A stretch of 23,192 bases of DNA. Origin: Vicinamibacteria bacterium. Lineage in GTDB: Bacteria > Acidobacteriota > Vicinamibacteria > Vicinamibacterales > 2-12-FULL-66-21. The notes under the pieces were generated by a model that was not told where the DNA came from, searched no databases, and worked only from the letters and a program-made list of their open reading frames with translations. Below are positions 1 to 9,900 of this stretch, piece by piece; within the stretch, counting starts at the first letter, position 1, and each line of letters begins with the position of its first letter. The stretch covers positions 1-23,192 of the forward strand of contig JAICSD010000008.1 of assembly GCA_025937075.1 (NCBI GenBank), read 5' to 3'. Both the position numbers and the translations under genes were made by a program.

Positions 1-247
1 GGACGAGTTGAGCCCCGCGACCGTGCGAACGGCGGCGCGCGAGGTGGGCGGGATCACGGACTTCGACGCGCGCTACGACCGCGCGATTCAGGAAGTGAAG
101 ACGGAAGCGTCCGTCGGCGGCGTGCTCGGCGTCTCCTCGACGCCCACCTTCTTCATCAACGGGCACCGCATCAAGGGGGGCATCCCGCCGCAGTATTTCG
201 AGGCGGCCATCGAGCTCGAGTTGAAGCGCGCGAACGCGAAACCCTGA
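1..247 (+). CDS. DsbA-family thioredoxin-like protein, C-terminal fragment
   Basis: This is the last ~81 codons of a gene that begins before the window; the frame is open from base 2 to the TGA at 245-247. The segment VSSTPTFFINGH carries the Thr-cis-Pro that faces the active site in thioredoxin folds. It is followed by the beta strand and terminal helix (PQYFEAAIELEL) typical of DsbA-type (DSBA/thioredoxin_4) proteins. The catalytic CxxC would lie upstream and cannot be checked. Proteins of this type act in the periplasm on disulfides. The stop touches the ATG of the ABC ATPase, so the two genes are probably co-transcribed. A periplasmic oxidoreductase would suit a locus whose minor pilins contain several cysteines, but that link is inference. 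Confidence 0.8.
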   Translation, partial: DELSPATVRTAAREVGGITDFDARYDRAIQEVKTEASVGGVLGVSSTPTFFINGHRIKGGIPPQYFEAAIELELKRANAKP

Positions 248-1211
<964 letters not shown>

Positions 1212-1225
<14 letters not shown>

Positions 1226-2018
1226 CTGCGTGGCGACGGCGGTGTTCCGCGAATCCGTGCGCGATCGCGTGTTCTACAACCTCGTGCTCTTCGCGGTGCT
1301 CCTGGTCGGCGCCTCTATCCTGCTCGGCCAGCTCACCGCCGGGCAGGACGTGAAGATCATCAAGGACCTCGGCCTGGCCGCGACGTCCCTCTTCGGCCTC
1401 TTCATCGCGATCTTCGTCGGCATCAACCTCGTATCGAAGGAGGTCGATCGCCGGAGCGTGTATCCGCTGTTCGCCAAGCCGATTCGTCGGTCGGAATTCA
1501 TCGCCGGCAAATATCTCGGCCTCCTCCTCACGCTGCTGGTGAACATCGTCGTGATGACGGTTGCGTTGTACGCCGTCCTGCTGTATCTGTCGCACGGCGT
1601 CGCTCCGAACGTGCAGCAGGCGTGGGACGCGCCAGCCCTGGACCCGGCGTTGCTGAAAGCAATCTTTCTCATCTACCTCGATCTCGCGGTCGTCACGGCG
1701 CTCGCGCTGTTCTTCTCCAGCTACTCGAGTCCGCTGCTGTCGGCAGTCTTCACCCTCGGCCTCTACGTCGTCGGGCAGTTCAACGCGGATCTCAAGCGGT
1801 TCGACGAGATCGTGCATTCCCCCGCAGCGGCAGCCCTTGGCAAGGCGTGCTATTACGTACTGCCGGATTTCTCGAGGTTCGACGTCAAGCTTGCCGTCGT
1901 GCACGGCCTGCCCGTGACCGGCGGCTATCTCGCCTGGACGACGGCCTATGCGGCAATCTACGTCGTGGCGCTGCTGCTCGGCGCGATGCTGATCTTTTCG
2001 CGAAGGGATTTCAAGTGA
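1212..2018 (+). CDS. ABC-2 type transporter permease (PilI-like by context)
   Basis: A 268-residue integral membrane protein with about six hydrophobic segments, for example VLFAVLLVGASILLG near the N terminus and IYVVALLLGAMLIF at the C terminus. After the second segment is the cytoplasmic stretch SKEVDRRSVYPLFAKPIRRS, the usual ABC-2 permease coupling region (E-x-G/R-S/T-x-x-x-L-x-x-KP-x-x-R). The ATG at 1212 is preferred over a TTG at 1170 because GGAGG lies just upstream and the N terminus then matches the family. It overlaps the ATPase gene by 14 bases, and its TGA overlaps the GTG of the next gene. It should form the membrane half of the transporter encoded upstream. Confidence 0.85.
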
Positions 2019-2908
2019 GCCGCGCGGCCCTTGGCGCTGCTGCCGCCGCCTGTTTCGCGCTCGCCATCGTCGTCCACGCGCATGCCGATGCGGCGCATCC
2101 GGCGCCCTCTGTCGATCGCCCCGAGCTGCTCTACGTCCGCTCCGGCGATACGATGAAGCGGCTCGCGCTCGACTACGATGCAGCTGCCGCCGACATCTAT
2201 TGGATCAGAGCGCTCCAGCACTTCGGCCGCGAGCGCCTTTCGCCGCCGTCGCATGAGCGGAGCTATGCCCTCCTGTATCCGCTCCTCGATCTCACGACAA
2301 CCCTCGATCCGTATTTCACGATCGCGTACCGCTTCGGAGCCATTTTTCTGGGCGAAGCGTATCCGGGCGGACCCGGCCGGCCCGATCTCGCGATCGCGCT
2401 GCTGCAGAAGGGGCTTCGCTATCAACCTGCCAAGTGGCAGTACATGCAGGACCTCGGGTTCGTCTACTACTGGCACCTGCAGGATTATCGCGCGGCGGCA
2501 GCGTGGTTCGAGCGGGCGGCCGACGCGCCGAACGCACCGTCGTGGATGCGGCCGCTCGCAGCGGTGACGCTCGCCGAAGGAGGGCACCGCGGCGCATCGC
2601 GATCGCTCTGGCAGCAGATCGCGAAATCCGAGGAGCCGTGGCTGCGCGATTCGGCGGACCAGCGGCTGCGGCAGCTGGATGCTCTTGATGCGATGGACGC
2701 GATCGACGCGCGTGTGGCGGCCTACCGCCGCGCCCATCCGGACGCCCCGCTCGACTGGAATCATCTCGTTGCGGCCGGCTACCTGCGCGGACTCCCGGTG
2801 GATCCCACAGGGGTGCCGTACGAGCTGCCTCCGGACGGCCACGTCGCAGTCTCGAAGGACTCGCGTCTCTGGCCCATCCCCGGCCAGCTCCGAGGACGCG
2901 CGCAATGA
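2015..2908 (+). CDS. Exported TPR-like helical repeat protein
   Basis: Coding runs from a GTG at 2015, which overlaps the permease stop, to the TGA at 2906-2908 (297 residues). The N terminus (RAALGAAAAACFALAIVVHA) looks like a signal peptide or signal anchor. The middle contains TPR-like helix pairs, for example YMQDLGFVYYWHLQDYRAA, with preceding DPYFTIAYRFGAIFLGE. The C-terminal part (DPTGVPYELPPDGHVAVSKD) is a short beta-like tail. No catalytic motif is visible. Its position between an ABC permease and pilD, with 4-base overlaps on both sides, suggests a partner of the transporter or of pilus assembly, comparable in position but not clearly in sequence to Myxococcus PilG. The open frame extends upstream to 1622, but that part lies inside the permease gene and is not taken as coding. 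Confidence 0.75.
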   Translation: MSRAALGAAAAACFALAIVVHAHADAAHPAPSVDRPELLYVRSGDTMKRLALDYDAAAADIYWIRALQHFGRERLSPPSHERSYALLYPLLDLTTTLDPYFTIAYRFGAIFLGEAYPGGPGRPDLAIALLQKGLRYQPAKWQYMQDLGFVYYWHLQDYRAAAAWFERAADAPNAPSWMRPLAAVTLAEGGHRGASRSLWQQIAKSEEPWLRDSADQRLRQLDALDAMDAIDARVAAYRRAHPDAPLDWNHLVAAGYLRGLPVDPTGVPYELPPDGHVAVSKDSRLWPIPGQLRGRAQ

Positions 2909-3681
2909 TGGCTGGTCTCCTCGCGACCGCCGCATTCGCCGTGGCAGGTCTTGCCGTCGGCAGTTTCCTGAACGTCTGCATTCACCGCATTCCGAGGCGC
3001 GTCTCGATTGTCTGGCCGGCGTCGCGCTGCGCACGATGCGACCGCCCGCTCGCGTGGTTCGAGAACATACCAATCGTCAGCTACGCCGCCCTCGGCGGAC
3101 GCTGCCGCACGTGCCGCGCGCGCATCTCGATTCGATATCCGCTGGTCGAAGCGATCACGATGGGCGCATTCGTGCTGCTGGTGCAGGTGTTCGGGCTCGA
3201 TTCGATCCTGATCCCGCGCCTGCTGTTCGCGTGCGTGCTGATCGTCCTCTTTGCCATCGACCTCGAGCATCAAATCCTGCCCAACGTGATCACGCTCCCC
3301 GGCATCATCGTCGGGCTGCTGTGCAGCCTCGTCTGGCCGCCTGGTCCCATCTCCTCGCTCATCGGGATCGCGATCGGCGGCGGCATCCTGTGGCTGATTG
3401 CCGAAGCGTGGCTCAAGCTGCGAGGGATCGAGGGCATGGGCTTCGGCGACGTGAAGATGCTCGCCATGGTCGGCGCGTTCCTCGGCTGGAAGATGGTCGT
3501 CCTCACCTTCGTCCTATCCTCGCTGCTCGGGGGCCTCGTCGGCATCATCGTGATCGCCTCGCGGCGCGGGAAGCTCGCTACGGCGGTCCCCTTCGGGACG
3601 ATGCTCGCGCTTGCCGCCTTCGTCGCCAGCGTGCAGGGAGACCAGCTCGTCGGGTGGTACCTGGGGCGGTTTGCGCCGTGA
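2905..3681 (+). CDS. pilD: Prepilin peptidase / N-methyltransferase
   Basis: A 258-residue A24-family aspartic peptidase of the inner membrane that cleaves type IV prepilin leaders after Gly and methylates the new N terminus. The N-terminal domain has the expected GSFLNVCIHRIP motif and two CxxC pairs (C42/C45 and C67/C70) that form the cytoplasmic metal site. The catalytic aspartates are D119 in AIDLEH and D182 in GFGDVK. Several hydrophobic segments span the rest. The ATG (2905 or the adjacent 2908) overlaps the preceding stop. It is the last gene of the first operon, and its substrates are plausibly the seven pilin-like proteins encoded downstream. Confidence 0.95.
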   Translation: MMAGLLATAAFAVAGLAVGSFLNVCIHRIPRRVSIVWPASRCARCDRPLAWFENIPIVSYAALGGRCRTCRARISIRYPLVEAITMGAFVLLVQVFGLDSILIPRLLFACVLIVLFAIDLEHQILPNVITLPGIIVGLLCSLVWPPGPISSLIGIAIGGGILWLIAEAWLKLRGIEGMGFGDVKMLAMVGAFLGWKMVVLTFVLSSLLGGLVGIIVIASRRGKLATAVPFGTMLALAAFVASVQGDQLVGWYLGRFAP

Positions 3682-3700
3682 CGCGGGCCTGAAAGGCACC

Positions 3701-3746
3701 CTACGACCGTATGCGTAGAGCGGGCCCTTTACGGGCCGCCTGCTCT
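3701..3746 (+). terminator. GC-rich hairpins after pilD, possible terminator or attenuator
   Basis: Two hairpins lie 20-65 bases past the pilD stop. CTACG (3701-3705) can pair with CGTAG (3714-3718). A longer one pairs AGAGC (3717-3721) with GCTCT (3742-3746) and GGCCC (3723-3727) with GGGCC (3733-3737) around a TTTAC loop. The two compete for two bases. There is no run of T after the stem, so this is not a textbook intrinsic terminator. It may end the pilD operon or be a processing or attenuation structure. Confidence 0.4.
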
Positions 3747-3863
3747 GCCGCCCGCGAAACTGTAAGGCCGCTGCGCCGAATCGGAACACACACCCGCAAG
3801 CCCTCGCATTACAAAGCCGTTTCACAACGTCCTAACCTCCTCACCGAGAGCAGCTTAGGTCAG

Positions 3864-3879
3864 GGGAACAGCCCTTGCT
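3864..3879 (+). promoter_or_regulatory. Candidate sigma-54 (RpoN) promoter of pilin module A
   Basis: GGGAACAGCCCTTGCT matches the -24/-12 consensus TGGCACG-N4-TTGCW. GG is at 3865-3866 and GC at 3877-3878, separated by exactly ten bases, with a perfect TTGC and a following T. The predicted start of transcription is near 3890, about 37 bases before the GTG of the fimT-like gene. An NtrC-family activator is encoded 12 kb downstream, and type IV pilin genes are classic RpoN/PilR targets. The site also lies inside a possible hairpin (GAGCA 3848-3852 with TGCTC 3876-3880), which may be coincidental. The rest of the 245-base gap (3682-3926) holds the hairpins described just before it and no convincing gene. 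Confidence 0.55.
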
Positions 3880-3926
3880 CAGCTACGGCCGAACGCGCCC
3901 GAGTGCGCGGTTGGAAACCAACGCCC

Positions 3927-4475
3927 GTGTTGAGCACACTTCAGAACCGCCGCGGATTCTCGCTGATCGAGCTGATGCTGACGATGGCTGTCGCAGCGAC
4001 GCTCATGGCCATCGCCGTTCCGGCGATGAACGCGATGAGCGACGCCTCGAAGCTGAGCGCCGCCGCGCAACAGCTCGAACGCGAGCTGCAGACGGCGCGC
4101 ATGAAGGCGGTCTCGAACAACACGCCGTTGCGGCTGCGCACCAACTGTCCGGCGACGGGGTACTTCCGGATCGTCGAGATGCTCGGGACGGCGAACGATA
4201 CGCCCACCAGCCGCTGCAATGCGACGACATATCCGTGGCCCGCGTCGGACAACGATCTCGCCACGACGCCGAACTTCGACGGCCCCGTGCGTCAACTGCT
4301 GAACAGCGCGACGGTCGGCACGGCGAGCCTCGAGTTCAGGCCGGACGGGACCGCGTGGGACACCAGCAGCGGCACCGCAACCGCGATCACCGCCTCGGTG
4401 ACGATCACGGTGACGCGCAACGGCATGACCAGAAGCATCACGGTGGACGGCCTTGGCAAAGTCCTGTTGCAGTGA
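3927..4475 (+). CDS. fimT: FimT/GspH-like minor pseudopilin
   Basis: A ~182-residue class III prepilin. The short basic leader ends in Gly and is followed by FSLIELMLTMAVAATLMAIA, with Glu at +5 of the mature protein and the long hydrophobic helix that anchors pilins. The remainder is a globular domain containing RELQTARMKAVSNN, a GspH/FimT hallmark, and two cysteines. The GTG at 3927 (next to a TTG at 3930) is chosen because it gives a ten-residue leader. An in-frame GTG at 3903 is also possible, and no clear ribosome-binding site helps decide. It is the first gene of module A and has no counterpart in module B. The product should be processed by PilD and help prime pilus assembly. Confidence 0.85.
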   Translation: MLSTLQNRRGFSLIELMLTMAVAATLMAIAVPAMNAMSDASKLSAAAQQLERELQTARMKAVSNNTPLRLRTNCPATGYFRIVEMLGTANDTPTSRCNATTYPWPASDNDLATTPNFDGPVRQLLNSATVGTASLEFRPDGTAWDTSSGTATAITASVTITVTRNGMTRSITVDGLGKVLLQ

Positions 4476-5031
4476 GGCGGGCTTCTCGCTTGCGGAGGTG
4501 GCCGTGGCCACCGGGATCCTGGCGACGGTCTCGCTGGGCGTCGCGCAGATGTTCGCCTTGTCGACGGAGAAGAACCTCACGGCGAAGCAGCAGGTCTCGA
4601 CCACGACGATGGCCACGCAGAAGATGGAGCAGCTCCGAGGATTGACGTTCTCCTTCGACGCGTCGGGACTGGGGCTTCCCGTCACGGACACCACCACGAA
4701 TCTCGCGGTCTGCACGCCCGATGTGACCGGCAGCGGCCTGAATCCGTCGCCGACGGATTCACTCGAGGAGAACCGGGACGGCTTCGTCGATTATCTGGAT
4801 GCGCGCGGCAATTGCGTGGGGACGGGAACGACGCCGCCCGCCAGCGCGATCTTCACGCGCCGCTGGTCGATCCTGCCGCTGCCGACGAATCCGAACAACA
4901 CGCTGGTGCTGAGCGTGCTGGTCACGCCGACCGCCCGCGAGCAACAGCGCGTGCGCATACCGGGCACACCCCGCGTCCGTCAGATCCAGGACGCGATGCT
5001 GATCTCCGTGCGTACGAGGAAAGCGCCATGA
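4453..5031 (+). CDS. pilV: PilV-like minor pilin, module A
   Basis: A 192-residue prepilin-like protein starting at a TTG inside the end of fimT (23-base overlap). The leader ends EAG, then FSLAEVAVATGILATVSLGV follows with Glu at +5. MATQKMEQLRGL (about 53-64) is the conserved helix of this PilV-type family. Residues 105-116 (EENRDGFVDYLD) resemble an EF-hand-like calcium loop. Cysteines at about 87 and 121 could form a disulfide. It aligns along its whole length with the second PilV at 13235, for instance through QKMEQLR, VDYLDARG and RRW. The stop overlaps the ATG of pilW. Its likely role is in the minor-pilin complex that initiates or caps the pilus. Confidence 0.85.
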   Translation: MAKSCCSEAGFSLAEVAVATGILATVSLGVAQMFALSTEKNLTAKQQVSTTTMATQKMEQLRGLTFSFDASGLGLPVTDTTTNLAVCTPDVTGSGLNPSPTDSLEENRDGFVDYLDARGNCVGTGTTPPASAIFTRRWSILPLPTNPNNTLVLSVLVTPTAREQQRVRIPGTPRVRQIQDAMLISVRTRKAP

Positions 5032-6158
5032 CGGGTCGCGGACGACGCGGCGGCAGTGTCGTAGCGCGCAACCTCAGTGACGCGGGCGCGAGGGGCTACT
5101 CGCTCGTCGAGCTGCTGATCTCGACCATGATCATGGTCGTCGTGACGGGCGCGATCTTTCAGCTCGTCAACCCGTCGCAGGCGACTTCACAGGTGCAGCC
5201 GGAAGTCCAGGACATGCAGCAGCGCATGCGCGTGGCCGCCGACAGCATCTTCAAGGATCTCGTCATGGCGGGCGCGGGTCCGTATCAGGGCAGCGTGACG
5301 GGGTCGTTGCTCGGCTTCTTCGCACCGATCCTGCCGCGGCGCACGGGTTCGCTCAGTCCCGATCCGGCGACGACGGCGCGAACGGATGCGATCACGCTCG
5401 TCTACATTCCGAATTCGTACTCGCAGACGACGATCAGTCAGGCGATGCCGATCAGCTCCGAGGAGCTGAAGGTCATCGATCAGCCGAACTGCCCGCAGGG
5501 CGAGGAATTGTGCGGGTTCAAGGTCGGCGATACCGTCATCATCTTCGACATCAGCGGGCACTTCGACACCTTCACGATCACGAACGTACAGGATGACGCC
5601 GGGCACCTGCAGCATCGCGACCAGAACCTGAGCTACGACTACGGCATGGGCGCCTCGGTGACGCAGGCGGAAAGCCACACGTACTACCTCGATACGACGA
5701 CCAACAAGCTGATGCACTACGACGGCGGCACGGCCGCGCCGCAGCCGATCGCGGACAACGTGGTGGGACTCAGGTTCGACTACTACGGAGATCCGTCACC
5801 GCCAACGCAACCGAAGCCGCCGCTCGGCACGGCCAACTGCCTCTACGACGCCGCGGGCAACTCCGTCGGCGGGATGTCGACGCTCACAACGGGAGGCGGC
5901 TCGCTCTCGCCGCTGCCCGTCTCGATGTTCACCGACGGCCCGTGGTGCGGCGCGGGCTCGAACATGTTCGACGCCGACCTGTATCGCGTCCGCAAGGTCA
6001 AGGTCACCCTGCGCGTCCAGACGCCCGTCGCGGGGCTCCGCGGCCTCGACGCGACGCTGTTCCAGAACCCCGGCACCGCGAAGAGCGGCCAGAAGTTCAT
6101 CCCGGATCTCGTGACGGCGTTCGAAGTATCGCCGCGCAACATGAACCTCACCCGATAG
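5028..6158 (+). CDS. pilW: PilW-like minor pilin, module A
   Basis: A 376-residue large minor pilin. After a 23-residue leader, cleavage before YSLVELLISTMIMVVVTGAI would leave Glu at +5. Helix QDMQQRMRVAADSIFKDLVM and the GAGPY motif follow, as in PilW-family proteins. The C-terminal half carries TYYLDTT, FTDGPWC, FDADLYRVRKVKVTLRV and the closing SPRNMN, which are repeated in the module B paralogue. The ATG overlaps the pilV stop (ATGA). The leader is unusually long and is partly encoded by DNA resembling the intergenic palindrome near 18726. PilW proteins act with PilV, PilX and PilY1 at the pilus tip. Confidence 0.87.
   Translation: MTGRGRRGGSVVARNLSDAGARGYSLVELLISTMIMVVVTGAIFQLVNPSQATSQVQPEVQDMQQRMRVAADSIFKDLVMAGAGPYQGSVTGSLLGFFAPILPRRTGSLSPDPATTARTDAITLVYIPNSYSQTTISQAMPISSEELKVIDQPNCPQGEELCGFKVGDTVIIFDISGHFDTFTITNVQDDAGHLQHRDQNLSYDYGMGASVTQAESHTYYLDTTTNKLMHYDGGTAAPQPIADNVVGLRFDYYGDPSPPTQPKPPLGTANCLYDAAGNSVGGMSTLTTGGGSLSPLPVSMFTDGPWCGAGSNMFDADLYRVRKVKVTLRVQTPVAGLRGLDATLFQNPGTAKSGQKFIPDLVTAFEVSPRNMNLTR
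5059..5085 (+). repeat. Decayed copy of a REP-like palindrome inside the pilW leader
   Basis: TCGTAGCGCGCAAC at 5059-5072 is identical to 18720-18733. The following bases (CTCAGTGACGCG) are a mutated version of the second arm there (TTTAGTTGCGCG). The palindrome itself is imperfect here. It encodes VVARNLSDAG of the PilW leader, which lies upstream of the predicted cleavage site and would be removed from the mature pilin. Confidence 0.5.
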
Positions 6159-6160
6159 CC

Positions 6161-6955
6161 ATGCCTGCCCACACGCACGCGCGCCGGCTGCAAGGCGAAG
6201 AAGGAACTGCGCTCATCGTCGCGCTCATGGCGACGATGCTCCTGACGGCGCTCGGGTTGACGCTCGTGCTCATGAGCAACACGGAAACGGCGATCTCGGC
6301 GAATTACCGCAACAGCCAGGAAGCGCTCTACGCCGCCGACGCGGCGGTGGAGCGCGTCGTTCAGGACCTGCTCCTGATTCCGCGGTGGAACGACGTGCTG
6401 GCGGGCGACACGAGCGTGTCCCCTTCGTGCTCGGGCGTGACGACGTTCTTTCCAAGGTCCCTGACTCCGTCGGCCTTCGTCGATACGGCCACGACCGTGA
6501 CGCTCGGCGATTCGACGCAGCAGCTCAACCTGCTCTCGGCGACCTGCAACATGCAGAAGGCGACCGACACGCTCAACCTGTGGGGCGCCAACAACCCGAG
6601 GTGGCGGCTGTTCGCGTGGGGGCGCGTGGACGGCATGCTGCCAAACAATGCGGTCGACAGCCCCGATTACGTAGGCGTCTGGGTTGCGGATGATCCGGCG
6701 GACGGCGACAACGATCCGACGCTGGACAGCAACGGGACGCTCACGCTGCACGCCGAGGCGTACGGTCCGTCCGGTACGCGCAAGGTGATCGAGGTCACCG
6801 TCGCGCGGACCGCCAGCACCGAAATCGAGCGAGGTCAGATCTCGCAGCGCGGGCAGGACGAGTTGAACCAGCGCGCGCGCAAGGCGGCCGTCCAGACGCC
6901 CGGCAAGAGCCTCTCGAACATGAAGATGAACGTCAACACGGGATCGCTGCAATGA
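6161..6955 (+). CDS. pilX: PilX-like minor pilin, module A
   Basis: A 264-residue protein starting at ATG 6161, two bases after the pilW stop. The N terminus matches the PilX_N type: GTALIVALMATMLLTALGLT, then SNTETAISANYRNSQEALYAADAAVE. As in GspK/PilX-type proteins, the residue five after the presumed cleavage Gly15 is not Glu. Residues 177-192 form an Asp-rich loop (DDPADGDNDPTLDSNG) conserved in the module B paralogue and suggestive of calcium binding. The tail is charged and rich in Lys/Arg/Gln. The TGA overlaps the ATG of pilY1. PilX is expected to join PilV, PilW and PilY1 at the pilus tip. Confidence 0.85.
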   Translation: MPAHTHARRLQGEEGTALIVALMATMLLTALGLTLVLMSNTETAISANYRNSQEALYAADAAVERVVQDLLLIPRWNDVLAGDTSVSPSCSGVTTFFPRSLTPSAFVDTATTVTLGDSTQQLNLLSATCNMQKATDTLNLWGANNPRWRLFAWGRVDGMLPNNAVDSPDYVGVWVADDPADGDNDPTLDSNGTLTLHAEAYGPSGTRKVIEVTVARTASTEIERGQISQRGQDELNQRARKAAVQTPGKSLSNMKMNVNTGSLQ

Positions 6956-9900
6956 AGAACAACAAACGAACGGTGCTGCTCGCGCTCGCCGCCATCGTCG
7001 GCTGGTCGGTGACCGCGTCGGCGCAGCTCGATCCGCTGACGCTGATCCGGCGCGTCCCGCCGACCGTCATCATCGTCCTCGATACGTCGCTCGCGATGCT
7101 GCAGGACGGCAGCGGCAACCTCTACGATCCGGGCTTCTATTCGCGAACCGCGGACCCGGCGGTGATGGCCTCGTTCTCGAACATCACGAGCGGCGTGACC
7201 TATCGACGCATTCTCAAGGGCTTCGCCTACTCGTCGACGGGTAAGTACACGGCAACCACAATCAGTGCGGTGCCGGCGACGTGGGATCCGTCGAATCCGG
7301 CGACGCTGAACGCGAGCGCCGACATTGCGGGCTTCCTCGGGCCGACGCGCTATCAGATCGCGCGAATCGGAATCGCGCAGGCCGTCAACGAGAACAACAG
7401 CGCAACGGCCCGCTGGGGCCTGATCCGGCTGCGCCAGAAAAGCCCGTCCTGGCGGTCGACGCCGGGCGGCGCGTCGACGGGTGGCAACGACTGCGACAAG
7501 CCCGTCACGGTCAGCGACCCGCTTCAGATCGCAAGAGGCGATTCGACACCGTGCAATGCCGGCGGCCTCGGGAAGTACGTCACCCACATCCCGAAGGTCG
7601 GCAACGGCGGCGCATCCGACGCCAGCTACGCGCAGTCGAGCGCGCCATCCGGAACGGTCGTGGTGACGCCGGCCGCGAACACCGCGAACTCGATTTACAC
7701 GCTCGTCAATCGCGTCCCCGGCGACCCTGCGGGCATCATTCCCGCGGGCGTTGGCGGCGTATCGGGCGGCGTGCAGTTCGCCGATCGTCCGCTCAGCTTC
7801 GCGCTCGACGATGCGAAGTCCGCCGCGATCAGCTCGATTTCGGCGGATGCATCGGCCACCAGGGGCTGCCGCAACGTCATCGTCGTGCTGATCACCGGGG
7901 GGAAGGACTCGGGAGATTCGTCATACCTCGGCGCGAATGATGTGACGACGCGCGCTTCGCAGTTCGCGTCGGTGACAGGCGGCGGCGTCACGAACAAGCG
8001 GATTCCGATCCACGTCATCGGCGTCAAAGTCCCTTCGACCGAAGAAGCGCAGCTGCGGACGGTCGCGGCGAACAGCGGGGGGGCGTATCACAACGTCACG
8101 ACGGACATCGAGATCGCCGCCTGGATCAACTACGCCGTCCAGGCGGGCTACGCGCGCGAGGCGGACGTCGACGCGGGCAACCCCAGCGAGTTCGCCGTGG
8201 CGAGCCCGATCGTGGGCACCGTGAACATGAAGGGAGCCAAGGACGCGACCGGTACTGCGCTGGTGAACGACGAGGTGCACCTGCAGAACGTTCCGACCAA
8301 CGCGGTGCTGCCGCAGCGCAGCAACGTGATGATCACCGGCGGATTCGAGCTGCCGGGCTTCTACGGCCGGCTGCGCGCGTTCCGCGTCTACAAGCCCGCC
8401 GCCGATACGACGCAGCCGAGCGGGTTCAAGTTCGTGAAGGACGGCGCGCGGCTGTGGCCGGATCTCGACAGCCGTCCGTCGCTCGCCGGCCAGGCGAGGA
8501 CGCCGGCCGATCCGAATACCCGGAACATCTACACGTACGTGCCGGACGGCAGCGGCGGCGGCTCGCTCATGGCGTTCACGACGGCAAACGTCTCGACGCT
8601 CGCGACGCACATGAACCTGTCGGCGGCGGACGCCACCACGGTCATCAGCCTGGTGCGCGCGCAGCCGCTCGGCGCCATCATCGGCTCGACGCCGGCGCTG
8701 ATGGACGCGCCGTCACTGGATCCGCCACCCGACGATGACTACGGCCGTTCGGACGCACCGGGAACTTTCGCCGGCGATCATGCGACCCGCCGCAGCCTGA
8801 TCTTCGTCGGCGCGAACGACGGCATGATGCACGCGATCGACGCGCGCACGGGGTACGAGGTCTGGGCATTCATCCCGTACAACCTACTGCCCAAGCTGCG
8901 GACGCTGTACGACGGACAGCCAGTCGAGCAATACGAGTACTTCGTCGACAGCTCGCCGAAGCTCGCGGAAGTGAAGATCAGTGGCGTGTGGCACAGCCTG
9001 ATGCTGTTCGGCGAAGGGCCCGGCGGCATCTTCTATCAATGCTTCGACGTCACCGAGGCGGGGATGGGCGTCGATCCCACGCGCGACGACATCAGCGCCG
9101 TCAACGATCTGCTGCTGAAATTCGATACGGCGGGGGAATCGATCACCTTCAAGTGGGCGTTCCCCGACTACAACCATTTCGATCCGACGTTCAAACAGAC
9201 GTTCACGCTCTCGGACGGCACGGTCGGCGGAAAACTGACGCTCTGGGGAGATCTGACGTCGTCGGCGACCTACGCCGAGAAGACCGTCGGGTTCACGTGG
9301 TCCGATCCGGCCGTCGGCGCGCTCAACAGCGGCCGAACGAAGACAGGCGTCGTCGTCGGATCCGGGTATTTTCCCGATATCGAGACGCTCATTCCAAACC
9401 GCGGCGCATCGGCGCCGAAGGCAGGCGCGACGATTTACCTGCTGGACGTGACGACGGGGACGCCGATCGGGAACAGCTCCGGCGCGAGCTGCGCCACGTA
9501 CAACGCATCGGGCACGGGATGCCTGCAGGTTGGCGACGTCAACAACAGTCGCAAGAACGCGCTGCAGGCCGACCCGACTGCTGCGGGCCTGAGCGGATCG
9601 CCAGTCATCTCGAAGGCGTTCATCGGCGACATCGACGGCCGCTACTGGCGGTTCTCGTTCGGTGATACGGGTGCGATATCGGCGACGCTCATGGTCGACA
9701 CCGGCATGCCGATCTACGCGTCGTCGGCGCTGCTGTTCGTTGGAAGCGCCGACCTGTACACGTTCTTTGCGACGGGAAGCGACATGCTGCCTCCGGCCGC
9801 ATCGGGTGGGACGGGCACGTACAAGCTCTATGGCCTGAAGGACAACTATCCGGCCGCCGCAACGACGAAATTCGCGATCAGTCTGGCGACGGTCTCTGCG

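Noticed and set aside
1622..2014. N-terminal extension of the TPR-like gene upstream of 2015
   Set aside because: The open frame lies entirely inside the permease gene, has low-complexity Arg-rich translation, and a GTG overlapping the permease stop is immediately followed by a signal-peptide-like sequence.
3664..3678. Another sigma-54-like match at the end of pilD
   Set aside because: GG and GC have the right spacing, but the TTGC element is out of register, and the site lies within coding sequence.
3711..3926. Coding extension of the fimT-like gene to 3711
   Set aside because: It would give an over 80-residue leader before a class III prepilin cleavage site and would run through the candidate promoter and hairpins.
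3750..3926. c-di-GMP (GEMM) riboswitch upstream of fimT
   Set aside because: The conserved core segments and tetraloop-receptor arrangement could not be found; only generic hairpins are present.
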